A stretch of 64,000 nucleotides of DNA from Amylostereum areolatum (lineage: Eukaryota; Basidiomycota; Agaricomycetes; Russulales; Stereaceae). This document shows, piece after piece, positions 42,222-53,900 of this stretch. The position numbers were made by a program, and so were the translations under genes. Below the pieces are notes generated by a model that had not been told where the DNA came from, did no database searches, and was given only the letters and a program-made list of their open reading frames with translations. Location of the stretch: positions 620,001 through 684,000 of the forward strand of contig SAXG01000016.1 of the NCBI GenBank assembly GCA_012932865.1. The letters run 5' to 3'. How positions within the stretch are numbered: the stretch's first letter is position 1; each line of letters starts with the position of its first letter.

Positions 42222-43115
42222 ACCACCTGGGATGTACGCGGTGTACGACGCGAGGTCGTCAAAGTAGCTGTCGGGCGCGCAGGATGAGGGAGGCTTAGCA
42301 TGCGCGTCGACGAGGTACGTTGTCTCTGCTTCCCAGGATTGTCGTCGGATTGACCTCGTAGAGTAGGTGAGAAGGCGTTGGCGTAGGACCGGGCGATCAA
42401 GCTCGTCTTCCTCTGCTCGCCCGGAAACCCAACAGGAACCCTCGTCTCCCTCTCTGCAGTCCGCGCCATCCTCGAATTCGAGCCGTTCAAGGGCGTCGTC
42501 GTCGTCGTCGACGAGGCCTACATCGACTTCTCGGAACCAGGCGCGAGCGCGGCGTCCCTCGTGGCGGAGCACCCCAATCTTTGCGTCATGCAAACGCTCA
42601 ACAAGAGCTTCGGTCTCGCCGCAATACGGTACTTCTCTCACTCACCATCGGTGCTTCATATCCTGAACCATATTCGATGTACGGTAGACTGGGCATCGCG
42701 CTCGCACAACCGCCGCTCATCCAGATACTGTCGAACACCAAGGCGCCCTACAACATTTCCTCTCCCACCGCGCTCCTCGCCACCCAAGCCCTCTCCCCCA
42801 CATCCCTCACGACCATGTCCGAGAAGCTCCGCATCGTCCTTCTCCAGCGCACCGCACTCCTCCAGTCCCTCGGCTCACTCGCCCTCTCGGTCTCGGCGCC
42901 CCCATCGGCGCGCTCGATGCCAACTTCCTCGTGGTACCCAGCCGGACAATGCGCGCGCGCAGAAGGTGTACAAGACGCTTGCGGAGGAGGGCGTGGTGGT
43001 GCGGTATCGTGGGGGTGAGATGGGATGTGAGGGGTGTTTGAGGATCACGGTGGGGACGGAGGAGGAGAATAAGGTGGTGGTGGAAAAGATGAGGAAGGTG
43101 CTTGAGGTGCTGTAG
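42222..43115 (+). pseudogene. Truncated HIS5 copy
   Basis: It begins inside exon 1 of HIS5 (GMYAV region) and then follows the gene to its stop (43,113-43,115). The recognisable pieces (CSPGNPTGT, VVVDEAYIDFSEPGASAASL, LNKSFGLAAIR, VVVRYRGGEMGCEGCLRITVG) are spread over three frames because of indels, and the segment between the end of exon 1 and NPTG is shortened. The 5' third and the promoter are absent. Both introns are still present, so this arose by DNA duplication, not retroposition. Confidence 0.88.
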
Positions 43116-43860
43116 GAGGAATAGCGTGAGGATAAGTGTCTTCTCCTTTGTGAAGGTATGAAGGACGCTGATGGCAATCTTGAATAAGGGAATTCAACAA
43201 GCAACCGACCGAACGGAGGGGCAGATATGACCCGATTGTATCGACCAGTCACGATTTACTACACACTTCTCCAAGATTGCAAACACGGAGTTCACTTATA
43301 GTCTGTGCCACCAGGACATCTCATTATTACTCCTCGCGACGACGTCGGCATTTCCTTGTTTCTGTCTCTACTGACTAGCTAGAGCACTTAGAAGCATAGT
43401 ACCATTTACTTTGTTTTGTCGGTTCTGACAGTATGTACTTACCTCCTCACGCCTGCATCAGCAATTTGTCGAATTTTGTTTTGTTGTTTTGAATGGTTGA
43501 GACCGTATTTGAGGTGTTGAGATGTTGTCACCAGTTGTGACGTTGGCTAAACACGTGCCAACTGGGATGAGTACTCAACAATACACCAATATCTCATAAA
43601 CTACCCAGGTTTGAACACAATACGAGAACTCTATGCAACAGGCTTCCCATCTCCACCAACAACATGGGCAATACCTTAGTATTTACACTTGGGACAGAAT
43701 TCCTGGCTAGCTTGTTGAAACAAGTGTGACTTGGAAGTTCTCTTGGGTATACTATAGAAGTTTACTTTCATACTTGGTAAATTTAGTAGGTAATTTGGTT
43801 AATTACTTGTGAAATCATGACTTAGTGGATTTTGGATACATAGTCACGTGACCTTTCAGT
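43116..43860. other. No gene seen
   Basis: AT-richer than the surroundings, with no supported exon, RNA gene or terminal-repeat structure. Confidence 0.5.
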
Positions 43861-43889
43861 TATGTTGACGCTCGACGCCGCGTCGTCTC

Positions 43890-44840
43890 TTTGTCTTCAA
43901 CCACGACAATCCGTCGTTCGTTGGGGACCCGGCCTAGTCGCCCTCGCCGCTGCCTTCGTCGCCCTCGCCGCCGCCTTCGTCGCCCTCGCCGCCGCCCTCA
44001 ACGACCTCGCCGCCGCCCTCAATGCCCACGCCCATCGTCCTCAACGCCCACACCCGCTGCCCTTCATGCCAACGCGCGCGTCACCCCCAACGCCAATGCG
44101 CGTCGCCCTCAACGCCAACGCCTTTGTCGCCCCCACGGCGACACGTGGCGCCCCCACCCCCATGGCCACATCACCCCCCACGCCCTCGTCACCCCCCACG
44201 CCCTCGTCACCCCCCACGCCCTCATCACCCCCCATGCCCTCGTCACCCCCCAACGACCTCACTGTCGCACTCGACGCCCACGCCCGTTGCCCTCAACGCC
44301 CATACCCGTCGCTCTCAACGCCAACGCGCGCGTCACCCCAACGCCGACGCGCGTTGCCCTCAATGGCAATGCCTTTGTCGCCCCCACAGTGACGCGTGGC
44401 ACCCCCACCCCCACGGCCACGTCACCCCCCGCGCCCACGTCACCCCCCGCGCCCTCGTCACCCCCCGCGCCCTCATCACCCCCCACGCCCTCGCCACCCC
44501 CCAACGACTGAGCCGCCGCCCTCAACGCCCACGCCCGTCACCCTCAACGCCCACACCCGTCGCCCTCAACGCCAATGCGCCCGTCCCATGGCGACGCGCG
44601 TTGTCCCCGCCGCCGACGGCTTCATCGCCCCCCACGCCCTCGTATCTCCCCACGCCCTCGTCGCCCCCTACAGTCTCGTCATCCCCCAACACCCACGCAC
44701 ACGTCACCCGCCAACGCCAACGCGCGTCGCCCCCAGCGCCGACGGTCTCGTCACCCTCAATGCCAACACCTGGCTCTCGACGCCCCTGCCCCCGTTGTCT
44801 CGTCGCCCGCACCCGCGTCTCCACCCGCACCCTCGTCGTT
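43890..44840 (+). repeat. C-rich minisatellite
   Basis: Nearly 1 kb of degenerate tandem units of 18-21 bp such as GCCCTCGTCACCCCCCAC (repeated around 44,160-44,250 and again near 44,400-44,510) and GTCGCCCTCGCCGCC (43,938-44,000). The plus strand is almost free of G runs and the minus strand is G-rich. All three plus-strand frames stay open for 160-280 codons because the units lack stop triplets, so the long open frames are not evidence of a gene. AT-rich DNA borders both sides sharply. Confidence 0.85.
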
Positions 44841-44879
44841 CCGTACCCTACTGCCTACAATATTTACATTACCTAGTAT

Positions 44880-45390
44880 GAATTGAATAGCTGCATTGTT
44901 TTGAATGGAATTTGTTTTGATCCTGACAGATGATGTTTTGAATGTATTCAAACTGTGTTGAACTGTTGTACCAAGTTGCCAGCTATTACTAACCTGTATA
45001 ACTGTTGGAGATTCTAAGTTGTGTGTTCATTGGGTATAGATTGGCTGTTCATTGGCCAACTCATGCATGTTGAGCAATCAGACATGGCCTGGGGACATGT
45101 TGATGTGTTGGCATGTTTTGACTGTTTCACACTGTTTCGCACATTGTGCAACACCGAAACAAGCAAAAACATGGCTTAACAAGGTGAAACAAAATTCGAT
45201 AATTTGCTGATGTGTATGCAGCATCGCGTTTAGGCGTCGCGCGACGTCCACGTGCCAGTGCCTCGAGTCGTATGTTCAATGACAAACCCGTGCCCATATG
45301 CACAGTCATCTTACGAATCGCCAGCGAACCTAATACCCACCTCATTACATTGTGATTCCGAACCTGGGACCTTCACTGTGAGACTACGGA
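44880..45390. other. AT-rich spacer before HNH copy H3
   Basis: Rich in TTTTGAATG, TGTTGAA and GTTGG-type words. No gene is seen. Confidence 0.45.
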
Positions 45391-46763
45391 ATGCCAGAAC
45401 CGGCCAGCGACTCTCTATCTACATATGGGCACATCCCTTCAACCCATTCTCGCGATGAAGGATTCGATACATTTGTTTTCTGGCCTTCGGATCCCGCCAT
45501 ATTGGTAGGAGGTACAGTATAGCTTAAACTTCTTATCTTTTGACCTTCAAGACTGACGATTCTTCCAAGGGCTCAATTCAAAGCTACACAACGCTCCCGT
45601 CAGCGTGGGGAAATTGAAGAGGTGGATCCGCCTAATCGACCCTGACTTTGGACAAAAGGGGGTTGATTTCGATATATTTCCTGCGGCGTTGGAACAGATA
45701 GCTACCGGGAGTATCTTAGCGTACCCAACCCAAGGGAATACTACAAGGCTTGCGTTGACCGATGATCTCGAAGTCAACAAGAGTTATTGTTGTGCTATGG
45801 TCGGCACAGTAACAGGTATGTTTCGCGATATGCTCTCAGGCTTCAGGTGAGATTACGCTCCTCACACCGCCTCGGTCTAGATGCTGGGGAATATACGGGC
45901 CCAATTTGGAGGCCTTGGAAGCCGTGGCAGAAGCGACAACACTCCTTTGAGTCGTTGAAAGTAACGGAGGAGGCAGATCCTGAATCGGGCGTGAAGCTCG
46001 AGTTTGTGCGTCATATTTGCCCTTCAATCTGCCACAGATTCTCACATCTTGATTGAATACTTAGTATAACATTCCGGAGGAGCTTCAGAACGATGTGCTA
46101 GAACGTGACGGCGACAATTGCTTCCTGACCGGCGAGAGTCCCGCAAGCATCCATTGGATTTTCCCACCGACTTGGGTGCCCAAAGTGAGATACCTATCCG
46201 CATCACGTTCAGCTGGAGATTTAGATGTTGATGGTTGATCACTTCCGAACACATATGTAGCTTCACGACATCAAACGGCTATGGGACAGCTTTTGCTTGC
46301 CCGGCAACGCGGCCATGATGAGCAAGACGGTGGCGACATCGATGCATGACAATGCCTTCGGCATCGACGTCGATGTGAGTCTGAATCTGTCCTTCTTTCA
46401 CGCATTTCTGACATCGTACTCGAGGACGGATTCCGCTTCGTCACGTTCGATCCCCTCCGAGGAAACCTGAGGGAGATGCTCGGCCTCCCCAAATGCCTGG
46501 AATTCCTCGGCCAAAGGGACCTGTCCTTGGTCACCTTTCTCCGCGAACATTTCCGATGGTGCCTTATGGTGCACTTCTTCGGCGAGAATATCGAAGCGGA
46601 ATTCAGTCTTGGGCACACAGACGCTTTGAAAGAGGCCATGAGATCTCACGATGATGAAGCGTTGAAGGAGCTTAAGCAGAGGGACCTCTGGCAGACACCC
46701 GCTGGAAAGGAGATATGGAATCGTATGTCGGCGAAGTATGGTACGAAGATAGAAAGGGGATGA
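45391..46763 (+). CDS. Compact HNH-domain protein, copy H3, intact
   Basis: Same exon order as H2, read without a break. ATG 45,391 starts MPEPASDSLSTYGHIP; further on come GFDTFVFWPSDPAILVGG, VGKLKRWIRLIDPDFGQKG, LERDGDNCFLTGESPASIHWIFPPTW, NAAMMSKTVATSMHDNAFGIDVD, DGFRFVTFDPLRGNLREML, FLREHFRWCLMV, and the C-terminus ending KIERG. The HNH-type C, H, N and H residues are kept. Introns start GTACAG, GTATGT, GTGCGT and GTGAG and are all short. Directly downstream lies a FunK1-like relic, and 2.3 kb upstream the HIS5 pseudogene, mirroring HIS5-H2. Function as for H2 is inferred. Confidence 0.72.
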
Positions 46764-46929
46764 TTTTGGACAAAGGTGAATGTCCCTAGTTGGTAGCAAA
46801 CATGTCAATCTTTAATCTTCTCTGTGAATGTACGGCTGGCCTTGCATATGCGCTGACTATTGGGAGACTGTTCGCCATGCAGTGTCGCCCATAGCTCGGG
46901 TACGTCAAGAACAATACGAAGGGACTATC

Positions 46930-47340
46930 ATTACGCACCGGGTTCGCCGCCGCACTTCCACGCGCTGGACGCGCTCAAAGGCGTTGTGTGGGTCGTCATG
47001 TGGAAGATCATAAACAACCCGAACCGTTCCGATGTGGAGGCGATGTGGGGTGGCTATCTCTCCTCTCCCGACAGGCCACCGACGATGCACGCGTGCAAAG
47101 CATCCATTATCCAGCTGGTTCGCTGATGGGCCGAGGCAGAGGGAACGACGGCGCATCTCACCCTTTTTTGCGGCTGCGGTGGATGTCATGAAGATACGGA
47201 TGACGCTCACCCCTGAAGCCAGGTTGGCAATCGAAAGTGGAGACCAAGTGGAGATGGCGTGCAACTTGAAGGATCGGAAGATGCGCAGAGGATGCTCATC
47301 CTGGATTTCTTCGTCAACTGAGGGAGGAGTATGGACCTTG
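46930..47340 (+). pseudogene. FunK1-like fragment, copy D
   Basis: The frame HALDALKGVVWVVMWKIINNPNRSD followed by YLSSPDRPPTMHACKASII matches DDIEGVLWIVMWKIVTHADRE and the following helix of copies A and B. After a frame change, SPFFAAAVDVMKIRMTL corresponds to their FWGTIYDIMKEWMTI. The kinase-like N-terminal part is missing, so this is a relic. Confidence 0.55.
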
Positions 47341-47344
47341 ATTA

Positions 47345-47988
47345 ATTGATTCGTACACAGATGTCAAGTACATGCTGCATTATCAGGGGTTGGATTCTGT
47401 ACCAATGAACGTGAGTTCGCGGTTATCACGAGATTGTGATGAACAGTACCATCAGGAAAACCCTCTTGTGCTAAGCCGAGATAATTACACGCAATGTACA
47501 CTAATTCACGGATTCACAAATGTACTTACCCCCCCCTTATTTACTGCAACATTAGGAGCTAATCCAAGCAAAGACTTGGCATCTGCGACGGATCCGTCCA
47601 CACGAGATCTATTCCCGATCTCTTTCGGGGTAGCCCTTCCCCACTATTCCTTTGCTACTCTTCAGGTATTCTTGCGACAATTCACACTTAATTCACACCA
47701 GGAAGTTATGCAAGAGAGCTAGGATATCCCATTGCTAACAACTATTAGAGTGGCGGATCCGCCACGAGTAGCTAAAAATAGAAGAGATAAATATGTACTA
47801 GTCGCCGTTGGCGATGATAATGAGAGATTATGGAACTGTAGGGAGCAGTGGGGGTAAGGAAATGACAGGAGGGTATGCAGAGGGGCAAAAAAAACAATGT
47901 ACAGTGCGCAAGCGGAGGAGTATGATGAGCAGGTCGGAGATGGGAAGCAGGAGCGGGGTATCGGGGATCATTGATGTGGTGTAGCCAT
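47345..47988. other. No gene seen; 16-bp perfect palindrome
   Basis: GTGGCGGATCCGCCAC at 47,750-47,765 is a perfect palindrome near the 3' end of the DUF6532 gene. It could be an RNA hairpin near the polyadenylation region or chance. Nothing else is seen. Confidence 0.4.
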
Positions 47989-50900
47989 CTACTCGAGGGC
48001 GTCAAGGTCGATGACGGCCGCCATTGATGGCGTGGACGAAGGCTGAGCTTGTGGTGCTGATCCACTGGTGCAAGTCCTGATATGAGAGCCCAACTCATGA
48101 ATACCATACAGGGGTACATACAAGGCGGCTACCCACAACTCGTGCATCATCTTATGGTACAGAGCGGGGCGGTTATCCTTGATATGCTGGAGGGTTGCGA
48201 TGTGGCCGTGATAGGCGTCCATGAACATATTCGCCGAGAACTCTACTGGACGACGTTCACCCGAACGCCACTCGTAGAGAGAAGCGTACACCTAGTGCGA
48301 GGATGTGAGTATCATTCACGAGCTGTATATGACAGGTACCCATACGCACCGCTGTGAATATAAGCGCCACCATCGATGGTGGCATCTCGAGCTCTCGCTC
48401 TTGAGTCTCCGGGTTGACCGTGTATGGGAAGCGAGCCATGTGACGCTGCACGAATGAGTTGATTCCGGTGCCTCCATAAAGCTCCTTCGCGATGGTGGTA
48501 CAAATCGGGTGCCGATACGGCTGACCCTTACAAAGCGACCCCAACCAAACCACCCTACCAAAAAAACTGTGTATCAGCAGATGAGAATTAGGAGACGGCA
48601 GAAATGGAAAACCTGGCCAGTGTGAGGATATGTATAAGCGTAGTTGTTGAGAGCGTCTTCTGCGGCCTGGCCTGCTTCAGCACCTGGGAGGCCGAGATGG
48701 TACATGGTGACGGCATGGGTATCGCTCAGGCTCTTGACTTCACCTCGGAACAGGCTGATGCGAGCAGTAAGCTAGCACTTGTTAGTCAGTGGTTATAAAG
48801 ATATATTGGACGTAGCGACGTACAATCGGGGCTATTGCGGCCACATAGTCGCTATCTTGACACACACAACGGCAAATCTCGGCTGCCACTGGACGACCAG
48901 CAGTTGCCGAAACAAGTGCACCTCGGATAAACCGCCCTCGCTGTTCTGCCATAGGGAATGCATCGACGAGAACGATGTCGCCATGAAGGACTTCAACAGA
49001 CTGCTGGATAACGGCACGTAGCGTAGGATTTTGTTTTGTGATCTTGAGACGACCGCCATCGTGGACAAGGTCTGTGACGGCATTGTATGCAGGTGTTGAT
49101 TGTGTTGGAGCCGGGGGAGGGAGGTGGAATGTGCCCGAGCCCGCAGGTCCCGCAGCATCAGAGACCATTGGGTCGTTGAGACCAAAAGCACCGAGACCAG
49201 CGACGTTACCAGGAGGGATCTGAGCCGACGGGTAAGGGGCCTGGGATGACCGAAGACTCGGGGGAGCTTGAGACGACCGTTGGCCACTGGCAGGGGGAGC
49301 TTGTGACGACGGAAGGGGAGCTTGAGACGACGGAGGGGGAGCTTGAGATGGTGGAGGGGGAGCTTGCGATAATGGATCAAAGAAGTCGGGGTTCACGTAG
49401 GTTTCCATCATTGGAGGGAGCGATATGGCAGACTAGACACCGAGAAGAATATATGTCAGAAACGCAGTTTATGAGACCGATGAACCGCCTAAGTCGCGAC
49501 GATGGGAGGAGCGAGAAGAGAATAGATTCGAGAGTGCCGGGGTCTAGGGTAGTGCAACGTGCGCTACAGTACCGTATGACGAGATGGACAGTCTGAGGAA
49601 AAGGGAAAAGGGATACTGTCCTTATATACAAGTGGGAATGATGGTGCGATGCGATGTGATAGTGGTGCGAGCGGGGGGAACAATAAGAAAGGAGTCATGG
49701 GGAGGAGGACAGAGGTCCGGAGCAATGATGTCATAGATAAGGATACGGAACGCCGTTCGGAAGTCCGGGCAATGACGTCGTTGGAGCATGTGATGCGAAG
49801 GAAAGTCATGTGCCGTGATGCGTCGCGTGTACAAGGTCTGCAAACGAAGAAAGAAATGGAGCGATCCGTGACATTACCCCCCCTTTAAGACGCGCTTTCG
49901 CCTGGAGCGCGATGTCATCTGCAAGGGTGGATGCGAGAAAATCGTCAAAGGAGATGCCGAGGGAACGCACAGGGCGGGGCGCATTTGGATGGCGCTTGTG
50001 GAAAGCGTCAATCATGTTGGTAACCTTTGAGAGCGACGAACGCGGGAGCCAGGTGTTTTCGGAGTCGGGATAGCCGGCCCACTTGACGAGGTACTGAATA
50101 CCTTTCTTGTTACGAGTTGGTTTAGAGTCGACAATGTCTTCAACGTCGTATTCTTCTTCATCGTCGATGAGGTCTGGTGGCGGCTGTTCATAATTTGGCC
50201 CGTGAGCGGCTGTCTCCTTGTACGCGGTGAGCAGCGAGGCATGGAAGACTGGATGGATTCGCCACGTCTTCGGCAGCTTCAAGCGGTAGTTGACTGGGCT
50301 GATGACGTCAATGATTTCGAAGGGTCCAAATCGTTTGGCAGCAAGCTTAGCTTTCGGTCTCGTCGTCTTCAGGTTTTTGCCTTCTAGCCATACTTTGTCT
50401 CCGACAGCAAACTGCGTTGATTCGCTGACCGTGTCGCCATTGTAGTGCTTTATCAAGTCTGATGCGAGGGCAAGGCTGGCCTTGATCTCCTGTCGGACTT
50501 CTTCAAGTTGGCGGAGGCGTTCTTCAACTGCGGGGACCTTTGAGGACGGGTTTACGGATGGGTACATTTTCGGGAGGAAGCCGTAGAGGACTTCAAAGGG
50601 AGCCTTTCCAGTAGCTGCATGGGTGCGAGAGTTGTGAGAAAACTCGAAGAAGGGCAACCACTTCACCCAGTCGTCTTGACGGTAGTTGCAGAATACTCGC
50701 AGGAACTGCTCGAGGTTCTGGTTCTCGCGTTCGGTTTGGCCGTCTGTCTGTGGGTGATACGCTGTGCTGAGGGCGGACTTGATTCCGAGCTTCTCGTTGA
50801 GTGTACGCATCACCTGTCCAGCAAATTGGGGTCCACGATCCGAGATGATCTTGTCTGCTAAGCCGTAGTGTCGGTATACCTTGTCAAAGAGAATGTCGGC

Positions 50901-53900
50901 CGTGCCATCACTGGTGATCTTCGTTGTACATGGGGTGGTAACCACGATCTTGGTGAGGCGATCGACCACGACATTGACGGTGTTATAGCCTTCGCAGTCA
51001 GGGAGTTCGACGATGAAGTCGGTGGAGATGACGCCAAATGGTCGATCGGGTACTTCGTTTGGGATCATGTCGACGTGGGGTCGGCTGCTCTGTGTCTTCG
51101 TCGACTGGCAGGTTGCGCATCCTGCTACAAAGTCGCGGACAAAGACAGACATGCCAGGCCACCAATATTCACGACTCACAAGCTCGTAAGTCTTGAAGCG
51201 ACCGGGGTGTCCAGCCAGGGGCGATTCATGGTACATTTTGACAATGTCGCGTCGCAACTCGTCATCCACAGGGACATATACCTTTCCTCTAAACAGGACC
51301 AGGCCTTCTTCGTAGTTCCACTCTTGAAGGTTCTTGACGAGTGTACGTGGTCCGTTTCGTAAGATGGCGTCCAGGGCTTGAACGACCTCGATGTCCTTGG
51401 TTTTGCAGTCGCGGATGCGTCGTCGGAGTTCGACATCACCGAGGGAGGTTACTGCTCCTGGCCTTGTTGCGCGTACTTGGAAGTACTTGGGGTCAAGCAA
51501 TACGCGTTCCTTGTTGTCGTTTTCAACACCATCCTTGTGATCGGGTCGTCGAGACATTGGATCTGGGCGGTGGGAAATTCCTGGTTTATGAACGAGCGAG
51601 AAGTCAAATCGAGTGAGGAATAGAGCCCAACGTGCCTGTCGGCGGCTCAGCTTCTGTGCCGTCTTGAAGTGCTCCAGGTTCTTGTGATCTGTCCAGATTT
51701 CGACGGTGTCGGGGGCGCCTTCGAGGTAGTGGCGCCAGGCTTCAAGCGCACGGATGATCGCAAGCAGCTCCTTGTCGTAGATGTCGTAGTTCCGTTCCGG
51801 TTCCGATAGGGCCTTGGACAGATACGCCACTGGATGCCAGTGACCGTCGTCGCCTTTCTGCGAGAGTATACCTCCAGTAGCAAAGTCCGAGGCATCGACT
51901 TCAACGAGGTAAGGCTTCTTTGGGTCAGGCATGACTAAGACGGGGGAGGAAGTAAACGCAGCTTTCAGTGCGTCAAACGCAGTTTGGCAGTCCGTCGACC
52001 AGTCCCATGTGCAGTCCTTCTTTGTCAGATCAAATAGGGGCCGTGCAACCTTGGAGAAGTCCTTGATGAAACGTCGGTAGAAGTTGCCAAAGCCGAGGAA
52101 GGATTGCACATCTTTGACCGTTCGTGGTGTCGGCCAGTCCTGAATACCTGCTACCTTGACGGGGTCCATAGCGATCTTGTCGTGCGAGATGATGAGTCCG
52201 AGGTATTCGACAGAGTCTTGCTCAAAGACGCATTTCTCCGGTTTGAGGAAGAGGTCGTTGTCTTGCAAACGCTGCAGAACCTGCCGCACTATGGCACGGT
52301 GTTCGTCCATGGTGCGAGTGAACACCAAGATGTCGTCCATGTAGATGATGACCTTGCCCGAGTCGATGAGATCCTTGAACAGTTCATTCATCATTGCCTG
52401 AAATGTCGCAGGGGAGTTCATAAGCCCGAAAAACATCACCGTAGGTTCGAAGAGACCGCGATTCGTCTTGAACGCAGCCTTCCACTCGTCGCCTTCCTTG
52501 ATGCGGACATTGTTGTAGCCCCAGCGGACATCCATCTTGGAGAAGATCTTTGCACCTTTGAGACGGTCGACAATTTCAGAGATCAGTGGCAAGGAGTATT
52601 CGTTCTTGACAGTGCCCTTGTTTAGTTCTCGATAGTCCTGTACGGGACGCAGCTTTCCATCCTTTTTCTTCACAAAGAAGAACGGACTCGCCTGAGGTGA
52701 CTTCGATGGGCGGATATAGCCCTTCTTCAGGTGGTCGTCGAGGAAGGTGTCGAGTTCGATCTGCTCGGAAGGTGAGAGGGGGTAGATTTTGCACGGTTTG
52801 GGTTCAAAGCCGTCTTTCATGTCGATAGCATGGTCCCATGGTCGTCGGTCAGGAAGTCGCTCGGAGGTTTTTTTGTCGAATACAGGCGCGAAGTCGCGGT
52901 ACGGCGGGGGGGACTAAGTCTTCAAATGTTTGCGGGCGTGCGTTCTCTTTTGAATGCTCTGCAAGCTCCTGTGCTTTTGTAAAGCCCGCGCGGATAGGTA
53001 CTGCATCTGGATTAGGACCGTCGGTTTCAGGGAGGATTCCGGCGTGGCGTAGTCCATTGATCTCCCAGTCTCGGAATACCATGGGCCGCTCGTCGTCGTC
53101 TTCAGTGAAGAGTTGTGCGGGTAGAGGGGAGCGATGGACCGTGCGGACGCGAACACCTTTGACTCTGCGTGCAGGAATAACATAAGTGGGGACTGGGGTC
53201 CAGGACACATATGTCGGCTCTGGGAAGGGATCGTCCAAAACAAGAGGTGTCCTCGGGGTTTTACCTGCTTCAACCTTACGCTGTGATTGGACCGATGATG
53301 GTCTCCGTGGCTTGGTCACGAGGTTTGTCACAGGAGGTTTGGACAGAGTGCATGAGGGGGGGCAGCGGAGCATGTCAACACGGTCTCGTTGCCAGTCTAT
53401 GGTGGGAGTGTGGAGGGTGAATTCAAGGCGTTCGAGATCTACGTTGATGCACGTAGTGATCCGGGCGTATAGGGCGAGGACGACAGTACCGTGATCCTTG
53501 TGCCACCTCCACTCGAAGATGCGGAAGTTGAGGCCGTGCGCGGTCCAGGGATCTTTCTTGCAGAGGTTCTGTACGGGGACGAGGCAGTTGACGGTGACGG
53601 CGTCGGACCAAGGGTAGGGGAGTGGTGCGTCGTCGCGGGGGGTGATCGGCTTTCCGTTGAACGGGAGGAAAACCGGTGCGTTCGGGAGGTCTGTGGTGGC
53701 AGTTTTTAACGTCGTAGAGACGGCAGAGGTAGATGGAGAGAGGGGTGCGAGGTAGGCGTAGGGGTAGACTGTCCAGGTGTCAGAAACGCAGTTTATGAGA
53801 CCGATGAACCGCCTAAGTCGCGACGATGGGAGGAGCGAGAAGAGAATAGATTCGAGAGTGCCGGGGTCTAGGGTAGTGCAACGTGCGCTACAGTACCGTA

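Noticed and set aside
43862..44881. Long overlapping open frames in the C-rich region as a Pro/Ala/Ser-rich protein gene
   Set aside because: All three forward frames are open at once because of the tandem units, with no consistent start or splice sites, and the encoded text is pure repeat.
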